Below, piece after piece: positions 13,679 through 22,933 of a stretch of 43,084 nucleotides of DNA (position 1 is its first letter; each line of letters begins with the position of its first letter). The position numbers and the translations under genes were made by a program. The DNA is from Candidatus Phosphoribacter hodrii. GTDB lineage: Bacteria > Actinomycetota > Actinomycetes > Actinomycetales > Dermatophilaceae. A model generated the notes under the pieces. That model did not search any database. It was not told the origin of the DNA and was given only the letters and a program-made list of their open reading frames with translations. The stretch covers positions 1-43,084 of the forward strand of contig JADJIB010000017.1 in assembly GCA_016707175.1 (NCBI GenBank). The letters run 5' to 3'.

Positions 13679-13990
13679 ATGCCTCGCCCCAACCGCCGCC
13701 GCGACGAGTCCACACCGTTGGACCTTGAGCGGGCGACCGGGGGAGTCCCCAGACGCGAGGGGTATGCCGGTCAGGAGTGGTTCGTCCGCCCCGTCCGGGG
13801 AGCGCGGGCGGACTCCGCAGGCGCGCCGCGGGCCTATCGTTGCCCGGGCTGCCAGCAAGAGGTGGGCGGCCAGGCCCATGTCGTCGTCTGGCCGGCCGAC
13901 GGGTTGGGTGGCGTCGAGCAGCGCCGGCACTGGCACACGACATGCTGGGCCAACCGGCATACCAGGCCGCCGTTGGGGTCCTATCGCTGA
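13679..13990 (+). CDS. Small conserved actinobacterial zinc-finger-like protein
   Basis: The protein is 103 residues if it starts at ATG 13679 (MPRPNRRRDESTPLDLERATGG); GGAGG at 13665-13669 lies nine bases before that ATG, whereas the ATG at 13670 abuts it. The middle reads AYRCPGCQQEV, a CxxC pair. A second half follows, RRHWHTTCWANR, with His and Cys that could complete a zinc site. Short basic proteins with this arrangement are widely annotated in actinobacteria as ATP/GTP-binding proteins without evidence. I know no established function. It contains two copies of the dispersed octamer, at 13761-13768 and 13956-13963. Confidence 0.75.
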   Translation: MPRPNRRRDESTPLDLERATGGVPRREGYAGQEWFVRPVRGARADSAGAPRAYRCPGCQQEVGGQAHVVVWPADGLGGVEQRRHWHTTCWANRHTRPPLGSYR

Positions 13991-14049
13991 GGTGACCCGC
14001 CCTCGCCCTCGCGGGCCGTCAGGGCGTCAGGCACCCGGACCGCGATCGC

Positions 14050-14733
14050 TCAGGACACCAGCCGCGCGAGGGTCACCGAGTCGCCGTGGGAGCGCATCTC
14101 GGCCACCTGGGCGAGGTAGAGCTCCGCGCACGCGATGGCATCGATGAGGCACTCGTGGGCGCGATAGTCGGGCAGGCCGTAGCGCTCGCGGGCGGCCCAC
14201 AGGCGCAGGGCTAGGCGCATCGGCTCCTGCCCCCACCCGACGATCAACCGGCGATGCAACTCGAGCGTGTCGATCCGGGCGACCGGCAACCGAGTGCCGT
14301 AGACCCGCTCGCAGGCAGCCGACAGGAAGCGTTCCTCGATGTCGGTGTAGTGCGCGAGCAGGACCCGGCCGCGCAGGGCCTCCAGCACGACCGGCAGCGC
14401 CTCGTCGATCGGTGTCCCGGCGGCCACGGTGTCGTCGGTCAGCCCGTGGATCGCCGCGCTCTGACCGACCTCGACCCCGGCCTGCACGACGAACCGCCGG
14501 GCTCCGGACAGGTCGATCGACAACCCGTCGATGGGCACGAAGCCGATCGAGAGCAGGCGGTCGTTCTTGGGGTGCAGGCCGGTCGTCTCGAGGTCGACCG
14601 CCAACAACTGCAGGTCACCGACCTCGGTGCGGGGGTCGGGGAAGGGGGTCTGCAGGTAGTCCCGCAACGGCCCCGACGGCGCGCTGCGCAGCGCGCGACG
14701 GCGTTGCTTGTCGGCCGAAGGAGTGGCGAACAC
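14050..14733 (-). CDS. DEDDh 3'-5' exonuclease, DNA polymerase III epsilon-like
   Basis: This protein of 227 residues belongs to the DnaQ/RNase T fold. Motif I is LLAVDLETTGL (Asp47, Glu49), motif II is LLAHYTDIEERFL (Asp131), and motif III is HECLIDAIACAEL (His193, Asp198), so all four metal-binding acids and the catalytic His are present. It starts at GTG 14733, eight bases after the stop of the DUF294 gene. The pair is therefore an operon. Linked DUF294-type nucleotidyltransferase and exonuclease genes recur in many bacteria, which points to a joint signalling or nucleotide-turnover role rather than replication. Its substrate, DNA or RNA, cannot be told from sequence. Confidence 0.85.
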   Translation of the reverse strand: MFATPSADKQRRRALRSAPSGPLRDYLQTPFPDPRTEVGDLQLLAVDLETTGLHPKNDRLLSIGFVPIDGLSIDLSGARRFVVQAGVEVGQSAAIHGLTDDTVAAGTPIDEALPVVLEALRGRVLLAHYTDIEERFLSAACERVYGTRLPVARIDTLELHRRLIVGWGQEPMRLALRLWAARERYGLPDYRAHECLIDAIACAELYLAQVAEMRSHGDSVTLARLVS

Positions 14734-14741
14734 GCGGGCCC

Positions 14742-16613
14742 CTAGGAGACGTACGTCGAGGGGTAGCGGTGCGACAGCGACGACTGGGCCGAGCGCACGA
14801 TGGCGAACGCCTCACGCAGGTGGCGCTTCTCGAACGAGCTCAGGTCGTCGGGGGCCACGAAGTTGTCGGTCTCGCGGTCGGCCCGCACCTGCGCGGCCTG
14901 GTGGCGCAGCCGCACATAGGAGATGAACTCGAAGGCGTCGTGCAGGTCCTGGCCGCGCTCGGCACTCAACGCACCGGAGTCGACGGCGGCCGCGATCCGG
15001 GTCTGGGTGTTGACCGCCCGCGACCCCACCGACAGGGCCAGCACGCGGGCGATCTCGACGATCGCGCCCACACCGCCCCGCTTGATGTCGAGAGTGGCCC
15101 GGTTGGCGCCGTGCTTCTCCAACACGAAGCCGCGGAAGAAGCCCAACGGGGGCTCGTTCTCGGTGGCCCGCTTGGTGAGGTGGGCCAGGAAGAGTCGGGC
15201 CGCCGGAGCCTGCTTGAGGAAGTGCTTGCGCAACTTCTGGAACAGCCTCGGGTCGCCATAGACGGGCCGCATGTCGAAGAAGATGCTCGCTCGGAGGATG
15301 GCGTCGGGCACCGGCTCGGTCAGCCAGGTGGTGAACTCGGCTCGCCACTGCGAGAGCGGGACCCGCCAGCGCGGGTTGGTCGCCATGACGTCTCCCGGGC
15401 ACCGGGGGTAGCCGCACTCGACGAGGGCATCGCACACGAAGGTCGCCAGCGCCTCGAAGTATGCCGCGTGCTCGGGTTGGACGTCGTTGTCCAGGATGAG
15501 GGCGTTGTCCTGGTCGGCCGCCAGGGCCTGCTCCTGGCGGGCCCGCGAGCCCAGCGAGACCCAGCAGTAGGGGACCGGCGGTGGGCCGAGGTGTTCCTCG
15601 GCCAGGCCGAGCAGCCGGCGTTCGACCGCGTCGCCGACGGCGGTGACGATCCGCCCGATGTCCTCGGCCGACGCGTCCTGGGTGACGAGCAACTCGACCA
15701 CCGGCGCCAACCGCTTGCTGACCTCCGCCACCGCCGCGACATCGGTCGCCTGGGTGATGTCACCCACGAGGTAGATGGGGTTGGTCTGTTCCAAGCGCAT
15801 GAGGTCGGTGGTCGTGACGACGCCCTCGGGCGTGCCGTCGCAGCCGAGGATTGGCAGATGGTGGATGTTGCGGCTGGTCATCTCCATGAGGATCTGGAAC
15901 GCCAACGCGTCGGCCGATCCGGTGGCGGGGTCCGCCGACATCACCTGGCTCACCGGCAGGCTGGTGTCGACGCCGGCCGCGACGACGCGGTTGCGCAGGT
16001 CGCGGTCCGTGACGATGCCGACGAGCTTGCCCTCGTCCATGACGAGCAGGCAGGAGACCCGCCGCTCACTCATGACGGATGCGGCCGCGCGGATCGACTC
16101 CGACGCCTCCACGGACACCGCCGGCCGGGTGATGATGTCGGTGACCTTCGTCTTGAGGATCGCGCCACCGGAGCTCGTCACGTGCAACGAGGCGACGGCG
16201 CCGCGCATCCGGCTGGTCCGCTGGATGTCGAAGTAGTTGCCGATGATCGGGTAGGCGGCGGCGAGGTCGTGGAAGGTCCCGGCATCCATCACCAGGCACA
16301 GGGTGTCCTCGAGGGCGACCACCTCGAAGTTGGCCGGATTCCCCTGCACGAGCGTGTAGGAGCCGAAGGACGTGCCCGTCTCGCCGCGGTCCATGAACCC
16401 GCCATGCATGTCATGCAACTCCACGGCCCCCGAGCGCACGACATAGAGGTGATGGTTGTCCTCGCCGCGGGAGATGATCCGCGTCCCGCGTCGGAAGTAC
16501 TCGATCTTCAGCGTCGTGGCGACGCGCTCTAGTTGCTGGAGCGGCAGGTCATCGAAGGGGTGATGTGCCGCGAGGAAATCGCGGACCTCGGCGAGCTCGA
16601 CCTCCACGGACAT
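14742..16613 (-). CDS. cNMP-binding / CBS-pair / DUF294 nucleotidyltransferase regulator
   Basis: This is a 623-residue cytoplasmic signalling protein. Residues about 15-125 form a cyclic-nucleotide-binding-like domain (RRGTRIISRGEDNHHLYVVRSGAVEL). Residues about 155-280 carry two CBS motifs (VSVEASESIRAAASVMSERRVSCLLVMDEGKLVGIVTDRDL and a second copy). Residues about 300-460 are a GlnD-like nucleotidyltransferase domain with GSRARQEQALAADQDNALI, where Asp367 and Asp369 are the expected metal ligands. The C-terminal 140 residues match the substrate-binding domain usual in DUF294 proteins. It probably modifies a protein or nucleotide in response to an adenine-nucleotide signal. It is upstream of the exonuclease in the same operon. 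The frame is intact. Confidence 0.87.
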   Translation of the reverse strand: MSVEVELAEVRDFLAAHHPFDDLPLQQLERVATTLKIEYFRRGTRIISRGEDNHHLYVVRSGAVELHDMHGGFMDRGETGTSFGSYTLVQGNPANFEVVALEDTLCLVMDAGTFHDLAAAYPIIGNYFDIQRTSRMRGAVASLHVTSSGGAILKTKVTDIITRPAVSVEASESIRAAASVMSERRVSCLLVMDEGKLVGIVTDRDLRNRVVAAGVDTSLPVSQVMSADPATGSADALAFQILMEMTSRNIHHLPILGCDGTPEGVVTTTDLMRLEQTNPIYLVGDITQATDVAAVAEVSKRLAPVVELLVTQDASAEDIGRIVTAVGDAVERRLLGLAEEHLGPPPVPYCWVSLGSRARQEQALAADQDNALILDNDVQPEHAAYFEALATFVCDALVECGYPRCPGDVMATNPRWRVPLSQWRAEFTTWLTEPVPDAILRASIFFDMRPVYGDPRLFQKLRKHFLKQAPAARLFLAHLTKRATENEPPLGFFRGFVLEKHGANRATLDIKRGGVGAIVEIARVLALSVGSRAVNTQTRIAAAVDSGALSAERGQDLHDAFEFISYVRLRHQAAQVRADRETDNFVAPDDLSSFEKRHLREAFAIVRSAQSSLSHRYPSTYVS

Positions 16614-16714
16614 GGCGTCATCCTGTCAGCCGACCGCCAGCCCCGGCAGGGGCGCGCGGCGCTCTGGCTGGACCCTGCGGCGAACGCGCTGCCCCCGCCG
16701 ACGAGCGGTCGCGA

Positions 16715-17932
16715 TCAGTGGCGCTGCTGGCGAGGGACGAGGACCTCTTCGTAGAGCAGCAAGAGGCCGGCGGCGGTCGGGATCGCCAACAGGGCTCCCA
16801 GCACCCCAGCCAGGGTGCCGCCGGCGAGGGCAGCCACGACCGTCACCACACCGGGCACCGAGACGGTTCGGCGCATCATCCGTGGCGCCACCACATAGTT
16901 CTCGATCTGCTGATAGACGACGAAATACACGACCGCGATGAGCGCCTTCGTCGGGTCCACGAAGAGCGCGACGAGCGCCACCACGATGGCGCCCAGCGTG
17001 GCGCCGACCATGGGGATGAGACCCAGCAGGCCGACCGTGACAGCCAGCACCGCGGCATACGGGATGCCGAGGATCTTCATCATGACGTAGGAGCAGCACG
17101 CGTTGATGGTGGCCACGAGCACCTGCCCGATGGCGTAGGACCCCACCCGACGCATCATCGCCTCGGCGAGTGACTCCACCCGCGCGCGTCGGCTGGCCGG
17201 GACCATCGCGTATGCCGCGTGCTTGATCGTCGGGAGCGACGCGAGGAAGTAGAGGGTGAGGACCAGGACGGTGACGGTCGAGAAGACTCCCGAGACGACA
17301 GCCATCCCGGCGCCCAGCACGCCGCCCACGGCCTGGGACATGAAGGCGCCATCGGTGAGCCGGCGGTTGATCTCGTCGCGGACCTTGTCCAGGAAGTGGT
17401 AGGTCGCGTCGAGCTCCTGCAGTCGCGGGTCGGCGAGCAGGTTGTCGAGGTAGCGGGGAGCATGGCGTGCCAGATCGCCACCCTGCTGGACGACCGGCGG
17501 CACGACGACGAGACCGATCAAGCCCACGATGAGCACGACCAGCCCCGCCACGATGGCCACCGCCCGTCCCCGGCGCACCCCGGCGGCCACGAGACGCTCG
17601 ACGAGCGGGTTGAGTGCCAGGGCGAGGAAGAGGGCGACGACGAGGAGGGTGAGCACGGTGTCGAGGGTGGCCAGCATTTGCCAGAGCCCGTAGGCGATCA
17701 GCACCCCCAGGCCCCCGACCAGCCCGAGATAGAAGGGGGACGACCGGTTGAGCGGACTGCCAGCGGGCGGATGGGCCGAACCGGGTGCTGGCGGCGCCGG
17801 GGTTGGCGCAGGGATCACTGGTTCCTCACCCGCCCCGTCCTCGGGCGCGAACTCGGGCTCCTCCGACAGCCGGGCGCGCTGGCGATGCCGGAAGTCCAGC
17901 CAACGCTGCCACACCGAGCCGGTGTCGCCCAT
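16715..17932 (-). CDS. AI-2E family transporter
   Basis: This membrane protein of 405 residues starts at ATG 17932 (MGDTGSVWQRWLDFRHRQRAR). It has an acidic and Pro-rich N-terminal tail (residues about 30-60), then around eight hydrophobic helices. Diagnostic parts are the paired helices NRSSPFYLGLVGGLGVLIAYGLWQML and LTLLVVALFLALALNPLVERL near the start. Also present are YVMMKILGIPYAAVLAVTVGLLGLIPMVGATLGAIVVALVALF and YFVVYQQIENYVVAPRMM near the end. Members have been linked to autoinducer-2 export and to Na+/H+ antiport, so the substrate is unknown. It lies 101 bases before the DUF294 gene on the same strand and may be independent of it. Confidence 0.85.
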   Translation of the reverse strand: MGDTGSVWQRWLDFRHRQRARLSEEPEFAPEDGAGEEPVIPAPTPAPPAPGSAHPPAGSPLNRSSPFYLGLVGGLGVLIAYGLWQMLATLDTVLTLLVVALFLALALNPLVERLVAAGVRRGRAVAIVAGLVVLIVGLIGLVVVPPVVQQGGDLARHAPRYLDNLLADPRLQELDATYHFLDKVRDEINRRLTDGAFMSQAVGGVLGAGMAVVSGVFSTVTVLVLTLYFLASLPTIKHAAYAMVPASRRARVESLAEAMMRRVGSYAIGQVLVATINACCSYVMMKILGIPYAAVLAVTVGLLGLIPMVGATLGAIVVALVALFVDPTKALIAVVYFVVYQQIENYVVAPRMMRRTVSVPGVVTVVAALAGGTLAGVLGALLAIPTAAGLLLLYEEVLVPRQQRH

Positions 17933-18003
17933 CACCCACCTCCACACGCCGACGACGCATCCACGATCGTCGAGCCTAAGGGAGCCGTGTCCCGCAGGCG
18001 CGG

Positions 18004-18036
18004 CGGCGCGGCATACCCGGTCGGTATGCCGCGCCG
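18004..18036. terminator. Hairpin built from an inverted pair of the dispersed octamer
   Basis: Left arm CGGCGCGGCATACC (18004-18017) and right arm GGTATGCCGCGCCG (18023-18036) pair perfectly over 14 bases with a five-base loop, CGGTC. The position is 41 bases after the ccr stop on the minus strand, as expected for a terminator. Both arms contain the GGCATACC/GGTATGCC octamer. Confidence 0.8.
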
Positions 18037-18076
18037 AGACGCTCGTCCGCTACGCGCCTGCGCGCGCAGCGCCGGG

Positions 18077-19423
18077 TCACTCCGGGAGCAACTCGCTGTC
18101 GGTCGCGTGGGGGAGGATCCGGGGCGTCGTGTGGGCGTCACCGTCGGGCAGGCTCGGGTGCGGAAGAGCCACCGGCTCTGGCGCGGTGATGCCCTGACCG
18201 AAGTCCGTGGCGCCAACGAGGACCGCCATGTTTCCGTGCGGGTGCTTGTTGCGGTACATGAGGTCGTGGGCCAGGGGGATCTCGTCGTAGGTGAAGGCCT
18301 GCGACAGGCACGGGTCGAGCTGCCCGGCCAACGCCAACTGGTTCATCTGGTTGGCTTGAACGGAGTTGGCGAAGTGCGAGCCTTGCAGGCGCTTCTGGCG
18401 CATCCACAGGTAGCGCAGGTCGACGGTCGCGTTGTAGCCCGTGGTGCCTGCGCAGACGACGACCATGCCGCCGGTGTCGCAGACGAAGATCGAGCTGGGA
18501 ATCGTGCTCTCGCCCGGGTGCTCGAAGACGATGTTCGGTGCGCGCCGCTCGCCCAGGACGTCCCAGATCGCCGAACCGAACTTGCGCGCACCCTTGAGCC
18601 AGGTCCCGTATGCCGCGTCGTCCTTCCAGTGGGGCAGCATCCCCCAGTGGTCGAAGTCGTTGCGGTTGATGCAGCCCTTGGCGCCGAGCTTCATGCAGTA
18701 GTCGAACTTGTCCTCGCCCGAAACCACAGCAATGGGTATGCCGCCGGCCGCCTTGACGATCTGAATCGCCATCGACCCAAGGCCACCTGCGCCACCCCAG
18801 ATGAGGGCGACGTCGCCTTCCTTGACGGCGTTCTCGCCCCAGCCGTGCAGCATCCGCCACGCTGTCGCTGCGACGAGGGTGTAGGCCGAGGCGGCTTCCC
18901 AGGTCAGGTGCTTGGGCTTGGGCATGCACTGCTGGCCCTGGACCTTGGTGAACTGGGCGAAGCTGCCGTAGTTGGTTTCGTAGCCCCAGATCCGGAAGCT
19001 CGGCGAATACATCGGGTCGCCGCCGCGCTGGACCGTGGGGCAGTCGCGGTCCCACTTGCCGCAGTGCATGACGACCTCGTCGCCGACCTTGACGTTGGTG
19101 ACGTCCTTGCCGACGGCATACACGATGCCCGAGGCGTCGCTGCCGCCGATGTGGAAGCGCTCCGGCTCGCCGGCCTTGTTGCGGGCGCCGACGACGTCGA
19201 CCGGGATGCCGAGGCCGGCCCACACGTTGTTGTAGTTGATGCCGGCTGCCATGACGTAGACGAGCACCTCGTCGTCGGCGATCGTCGGGACATCGACGAC
19301 CTCCTTCTGGAAGGCCTCCAGCGGCGGGCCGAAGCGCTCAGGGCGGATCAGCCAGGCATGCATCTTCGCGGGGATCTCGCCCAGGGGAGGCTGCTCGCCC
19401 AGGTCGTAGAGTTCCTTGGTCAT
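18077..19423 (-). CDS. ccr: Crotonyl-CoA carboxylase/reductase
   Basis: This enzyme reductively carboxylates crotonyl-CoA with CO2 and NADPH to give (2S)-ethylmalonyl-CoA, the defining step of the ethylmalonyl-CoA pathway and a source of polyketide extender units. It is a 448-residue MDR-family protein. MAAGINYNNVWAGLGIP carries the Asn of the CO2 pocket, FRIWGYETNYGSFAQF the pocket Glu region, and GSHFANS the His known from the Kitasatospora enzyme. ALIWGGAGGLGSMAIQIVKAAGG is the NADPH-binding motif. I chose ATG 19423 (MTKELYDLGEQPPLGEIPAKMHAWLIRPERFG), preceded by AGAGAGGACC. Upstream lies a small hairpin. The enzyme would hand its product to the epimerase encoded next door at 19619-20056. 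Confidence 0.93.
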   Translation of the reverse strand: MTKELYDLGEQPPLGEIPAKMHAWLIRPERFGPPLEAFQKEVVDVPTIADDEVLVYVMAAGINYNNVWAGLGIPVDVVGARNKAGEPERFHIGGSDASGIVYAVGKDVTNVKVGDEVVMHCGKWDRDCPTVQRGGDPMYSPSFRIWGYETNYGSFAQFTKVQGQQCMPKPKHLTWEAASAYTLVAATAWRMLHGWGENAVKEGDVALIWGGAGGLGSMAIQIVKAAGGIPIAVVSGEDKFDYCMKLGAKGCINRNDFDHWGMLPHWKDDAAYGTWLKGARKFGSAIWDVLGERRAPNIVFEHPGESTIPSSIFVCDTGGMVVVCAGTTGYNATVDLRYLWMRQKRLQGSHFANSVQANQMNQLALAGQLDPCLSQAFTYDEIPLAHDLMYRNKHPHGNMAVLVGATDFGQGITAPEPVALPHPSLPDGDAHTTPRILPHATDSELLPE

Positions 19424-19446
19424 CGTGGGTCCTCTCTGCAAAGGCG

Positions 19447-19469
19447 GGCCGCCCTCGGGCTGGGCGGCC
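19447..19469. promoter_or_regulatory. Hairpin in the ccr leader
   Basis: GGCCGCCC at 19447-19454 and GGGCGGCC at 19462-19469 are perfect eight-base inverted arms with a seven-base loop. On the minus strand the hairpin ends 23 bases before the ccr start and just ahead of the ribosome site. It could be the terminator of the upstream epimerase gene (150 bases further up) or a leader structure. I see no basis to choose. Confidence 0.5.
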
Positions 19470-19618
19470 AGCGCTGGAGATCGACGACGCGCCAACTTTT
19501 CTGGCGCTCTTCGCTCGACCGTACTCGCAAGCCGAAGGCCTGCTATTGGGCACAACCCGTGACGTTGCCCACCTGAGAAGCGTGGCGGCGCAGCACCGGG
19601 TCGGGTGGTGAGCGACCG

Positions 19619-20056
19619 TCAGTGATGGGGTGTATCGGTGGCGGGCTCGACGAGCTCGACGAGCACCCCGCCGGCGTCCTTGGGGTGGATGAAGTTGACC
19701 CGGCTGTCGCTCGTCCCACGCTTGGGGACGTCGTAGAGCAGCCGCACACCGCGCTCGCGCAGGGTGGCGCAGACGGCATCGATGTCCTCGACCCGGTAGG
19801 CCATCTGCTGGATCCCCGGGCCGGAGCGAGTGAGGAACTTGCCGATCGGCGACTCCGGCGACAAGGGGGCGAGTAGTTGGATGCACGACCCCGAGTGCCC
19901 GACGGCCATCATCGCCTCGCGCACCCCCTGCTCCACGTTGGTCTCCTCGTGCAGCAGGGCCATGCCGTAGGTGTCGCGGTAGAAGGCGATGGCCGCATCG
20001 AGGTCGGCGACGGCAATGCCGACGTGGTCGATCATCGTGAAGAGGGGGGCGTCCAT
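19619..20056 (-). CDS. mce: Methylmalonyl-CoA / ethylmalonyl-CoA epimerase
   Basis: This vicinal-oxygen-chelate enzyme of 145 residues exchanges the configuration of methylmalonyl-CoA and, in this pathway, ethylmalonyl-CoA. It starts at ATG 20056, MDAPLFTMIDHVGIAVADLDAAIAFYRDTYGM, with the first metal-ligand His in IDHVG. SCIQLLAPLSPES carries the Gln ligand and GGVLVELVEP the catalytic-site Glu. The site that is usually His-His in bacterial and animal enzymes reads GIQQMAYRVED here. I recall the QQ form from other actinobacterial epimerases, so it may be a lineage variant. The gene lies upstream of ccr on the same strand with a 195-base gap. Confidence 0.88.
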   Translation of the reverse strand: MDAPLFTMIDHVGIAVADLDAAIAFYRDTYGMALLHEETNVEQGVREAMMAVGHSGSCIQLLAPLSPESPIGKFLTRSGPGIQQMAYRVEDIDAVCATLRERGVRLLYDVPKRGTSDSRVNFIHPKDAGGVLVELVEPATDTPHH

Positions 20057-20486
20057 ACCTCTGAGCCTACGGCCGCGGCATACCGTCGGGCACGCCGGAA
20101 GGGCCTCGAAGGCGGCGGTGTGACGGCCTTCATGCTGCCGCCGACCCGCCTGCGGATACCGCAGTTGAGTCACTCTCAGACAACGAAAATCGACAGTCTC
20201 GGCAAGAGTTCCGTTCGAATCCTCGGAAAACTCTGGCGCTCACCCGGTCTCGCCGTCTACCGTCCGACCCGAGCCTGTGCCGCAGGAGGGAACGCTCAGG
20301 CCCCGGACCCTGGGGTGGGGGATTCGCGCGGCATACCGGAGGGCCGACCGCCCGCCGGTATGCCGCGCGGTCGCACCTGTGTGTGGTGCGTCCCACCAGA
20401 GCTCCCCGGGTCCACCGTCACTCGCCGCGGATACAGTGATCGATATCTGACGTCTCTCGCTCCTGACCGCCCCTGGAGGCTGCGCT
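20057..20486. promoter_or_regulatory. Divergent promoter region between mce and thiolase
   Basis: These 430 bases separate genes transcribed away from each other and so must contain both promoters. An AT-richer island near 20160-20235 is the likeliest promoter area and includes the small inverted repeat GAGTCACTC. Octamers occur at 20077-20084, 20330-20337 and 20357-20364, the last two in a hairpin. No coding sequence, tRNA or riboswitch was recognised. Confidence 0.5.
20325..20369. repeat. Octamer hairpin in a divergent promoter region
   Basis: Arms CGCGCGGCATACCGG (20325-20339) and CCGGTATGCCGCGCG (20355-20369) pair over 15 bases. Inside, GGGC at 20341-20344 and GCCC at 20350-20353 add four more pairs after one mismatch. 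It lies about 120 bases before the thiolase start and 270 bases before the oppositely oriented mce start, so no upstream gene ends here and a terminator role is not expected. Confidence 0.8.
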
Positions 20487-21683
<1,197 letters not shown>

Positions 21684-21729
21684 TCTTCCCCCGGGGGAAC
21701 CGCACGGCGTCCTCCCGGGTTGTCATCGT

Positions 21730-21776
21730 GTATGCCGCGCGGCTGCCCGTCCCCCTGCGGGCACCGCGCGGCATAC
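21730..21776. terminator. Octamer-containing hairpin after the thiolase gene
   Basis: Arms GTATGCCGCGCGG (21730-21742) and CCGCGCGGCATAC (21764-21776) form 13 pairs. TGCCCG (21744-21749) and CGGGCA (21758-21763) extend the stem by six pairs after a one-base bulge. The position, 47 bases after the thiolase stop and before meaB, fits a terminator or an attenuating structure between two genes on the same strand. Confidence 0.8.
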
Positions 21777-21820
21777 CCTGTCGGTCGCCGTGTCCTTCAC
21801 CCCGCTCCCGAGAGGTCGGT

Positions 21821-22783
21821 ATGCCGCCCCGCCCGGTCGATGTCCCCGCACTGGTCACCGCTGCCCGAGCCGGGTCACCCCGCGCCGTCGCGCGCCTGAT
21901 CTCGTTGGTCGAGGATGCCCATCCCGCACTGCGCGAGGTGATGGCGGCGCTGGCCCCTCACACGGGCAAGGCTCACGTCATCGGTCTCACCGGCTCGCCC
22001 GGGGTCGGCAAGTCGACCTCGACGAGCGCGTTGGTGGCGGCGTTCCGGGCCCGTGGCAAGCGGGTGGGGATCCTCGCGGTCGACCCGTCCTCGCCGTTCT
22101 CCGGTGGCGCGCTGCTCGGTGACCGGGTGCGGATGCAGGAGCACGCGCTCGACCCCGAGGTCTATATCCGCTCGATGGCCTCTCGCGGGCACCTTGGTGG
22201 GCTGGCGTGGACCACGCCGCAAGCGATCCGGGTGCTCGACGCGGCCGGCTGCGAGGTTGTCCTCGTCGAGACCGTCGGCGTCGGGCAGTCCGAGGTCGAG
22301 ATCGCCGGCCTGGCCGACACGACGATCGTCCTGCTCGCCCCAGGGATGGGCGACGGCATCCAGGCCGCCAAGGCGGGGATCCTCGAGATCGGCGACGTGT
22401 TCGTGGTCAACAAGGCCGACCGCGACGGGGCCGACGCGACGGTGCGCGACCTGCGGCACATGATCTCTCTCGGCGACCGCACCGAGCCGGGCCTGTGGCG
22501 GCCGCCGGTGTGCAAGACCGTCGCCTCGCGCGGCGAGGGGCTGGACGAGGTCATGGAGGCCATCGACAAGCACGAGGCCTGGCTCGATGCGACGGGCACG
22601 CGGCATACCCGTCGGTTGCGGCGGGCGTCCGATGAGATCGAGGCGATCGCGCTGGCGGCGCTGCGGGCCCGGATGGGTGACCTGCGGGCCGGGCACGGCA
22701 TCGCCGAACACGCCGCCGCTGTGGTGGCCGGCACGACCGACCCGTATGCCGCCGCCGACGATGTCGTGGCCCATCTCGCCTGA
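21821..22783 (+). CDS. meaB: MeaB/ArgK-family GTPase, chaperone of B12-dependent acyl-CoA mutases
   Basis: This protein guards and reloads adenosylcobalamin in mutases such as methylmalonyl-, ethylmalonyl- or isobutyryl-CoA mutase. It is 320 residues long. Walker A is GSPGVGKST at 58-66, the Mg/switch region includes AVDPSSPFSGGALLGDRVRM and VETVGVGQSEVEIAGLADTT, and the guanine-specificity motif is NKAD. The ATG at 21821 lies inside a GGTATGCC octamer (21818-21825). GAGAGG about ten bases upstream serves as ribosome site. Its client is probably Ecm or the IcmA-like mutase in this window; no mutase gene is adjacent. Confidence 0.92.
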   Translation: MPPRPVDVPALVTAARAGSPRAVARLISLVEDAHPALREVMAALAPHTGKAHVIGLTGSPGVGKSTSTSALVAAFRARGKRVGILAVDPSSPFSGGALLGDRVRMQEHALDPEVYIRSMASRGHLGGLAWTTPQAIRVLDAAGCEVVLVETVGVGQSEVEIAGLADTTIVLLAPGMGDGIQAAKAGILEIGDVFVVNKADRDGADATVRDLRHMISLGDRTEPGLWRPPVCKTVASRGEGLDEVMEAIDKHEAWLDATGTRHTRRLRRASDEIEAIALAALRARMGDLRAGHGIAEHAAAVVAGTTDPYAAADDVVAHLA

Positions 22784-22816
22784 GCTTTCGGCTCGTTTGG
22801 CTGGTTCCACCCGAGT

Positions 22817-22880
22817 GAGTGCGTGACGGAGTGCGCCTGACGGGGTGATCACCCCCTCGATCGCACTCCGTCACGCACTC
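22817..22880. terminator. Large hairpin between convergent genes, with nearby direct repeats
   Basis: GAGTGCGTGACGGAGTGCG (22817-22835) and its exact complement (22862-22880) form a 19-base stem. The loop holds a further palindrome, GGGGTGATCACCCC (22842-22855). To the right, CACTCGCGCGTC occurs twice (22877-22888 and 22897-22908) and related CACTAGGGCGTCGCCGTC follows. The place between meaB (plus) and a lipoprotein gene (minus) suits a two-way terminator. Confidence 0.8.
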
Positions 22881-22933
22881 GCGCGTCCCCTCCAGGCACT
22901 CGCGCGTCGCCGTCACGCACTAGGGCGTCGCCG

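Noticed and set aside
17219..19576. Open frame of about 785 codons on the plus strand
   Set aside because: It is antisense to ccr and the AI-2E transporter and encodes no recognisable domain.
20208..20235. tRNA-like T-loop sequence GTTCGAATCC
   Set aside because: The flanking bases do not form a T stem and no anticodon or acceptor arm is present.
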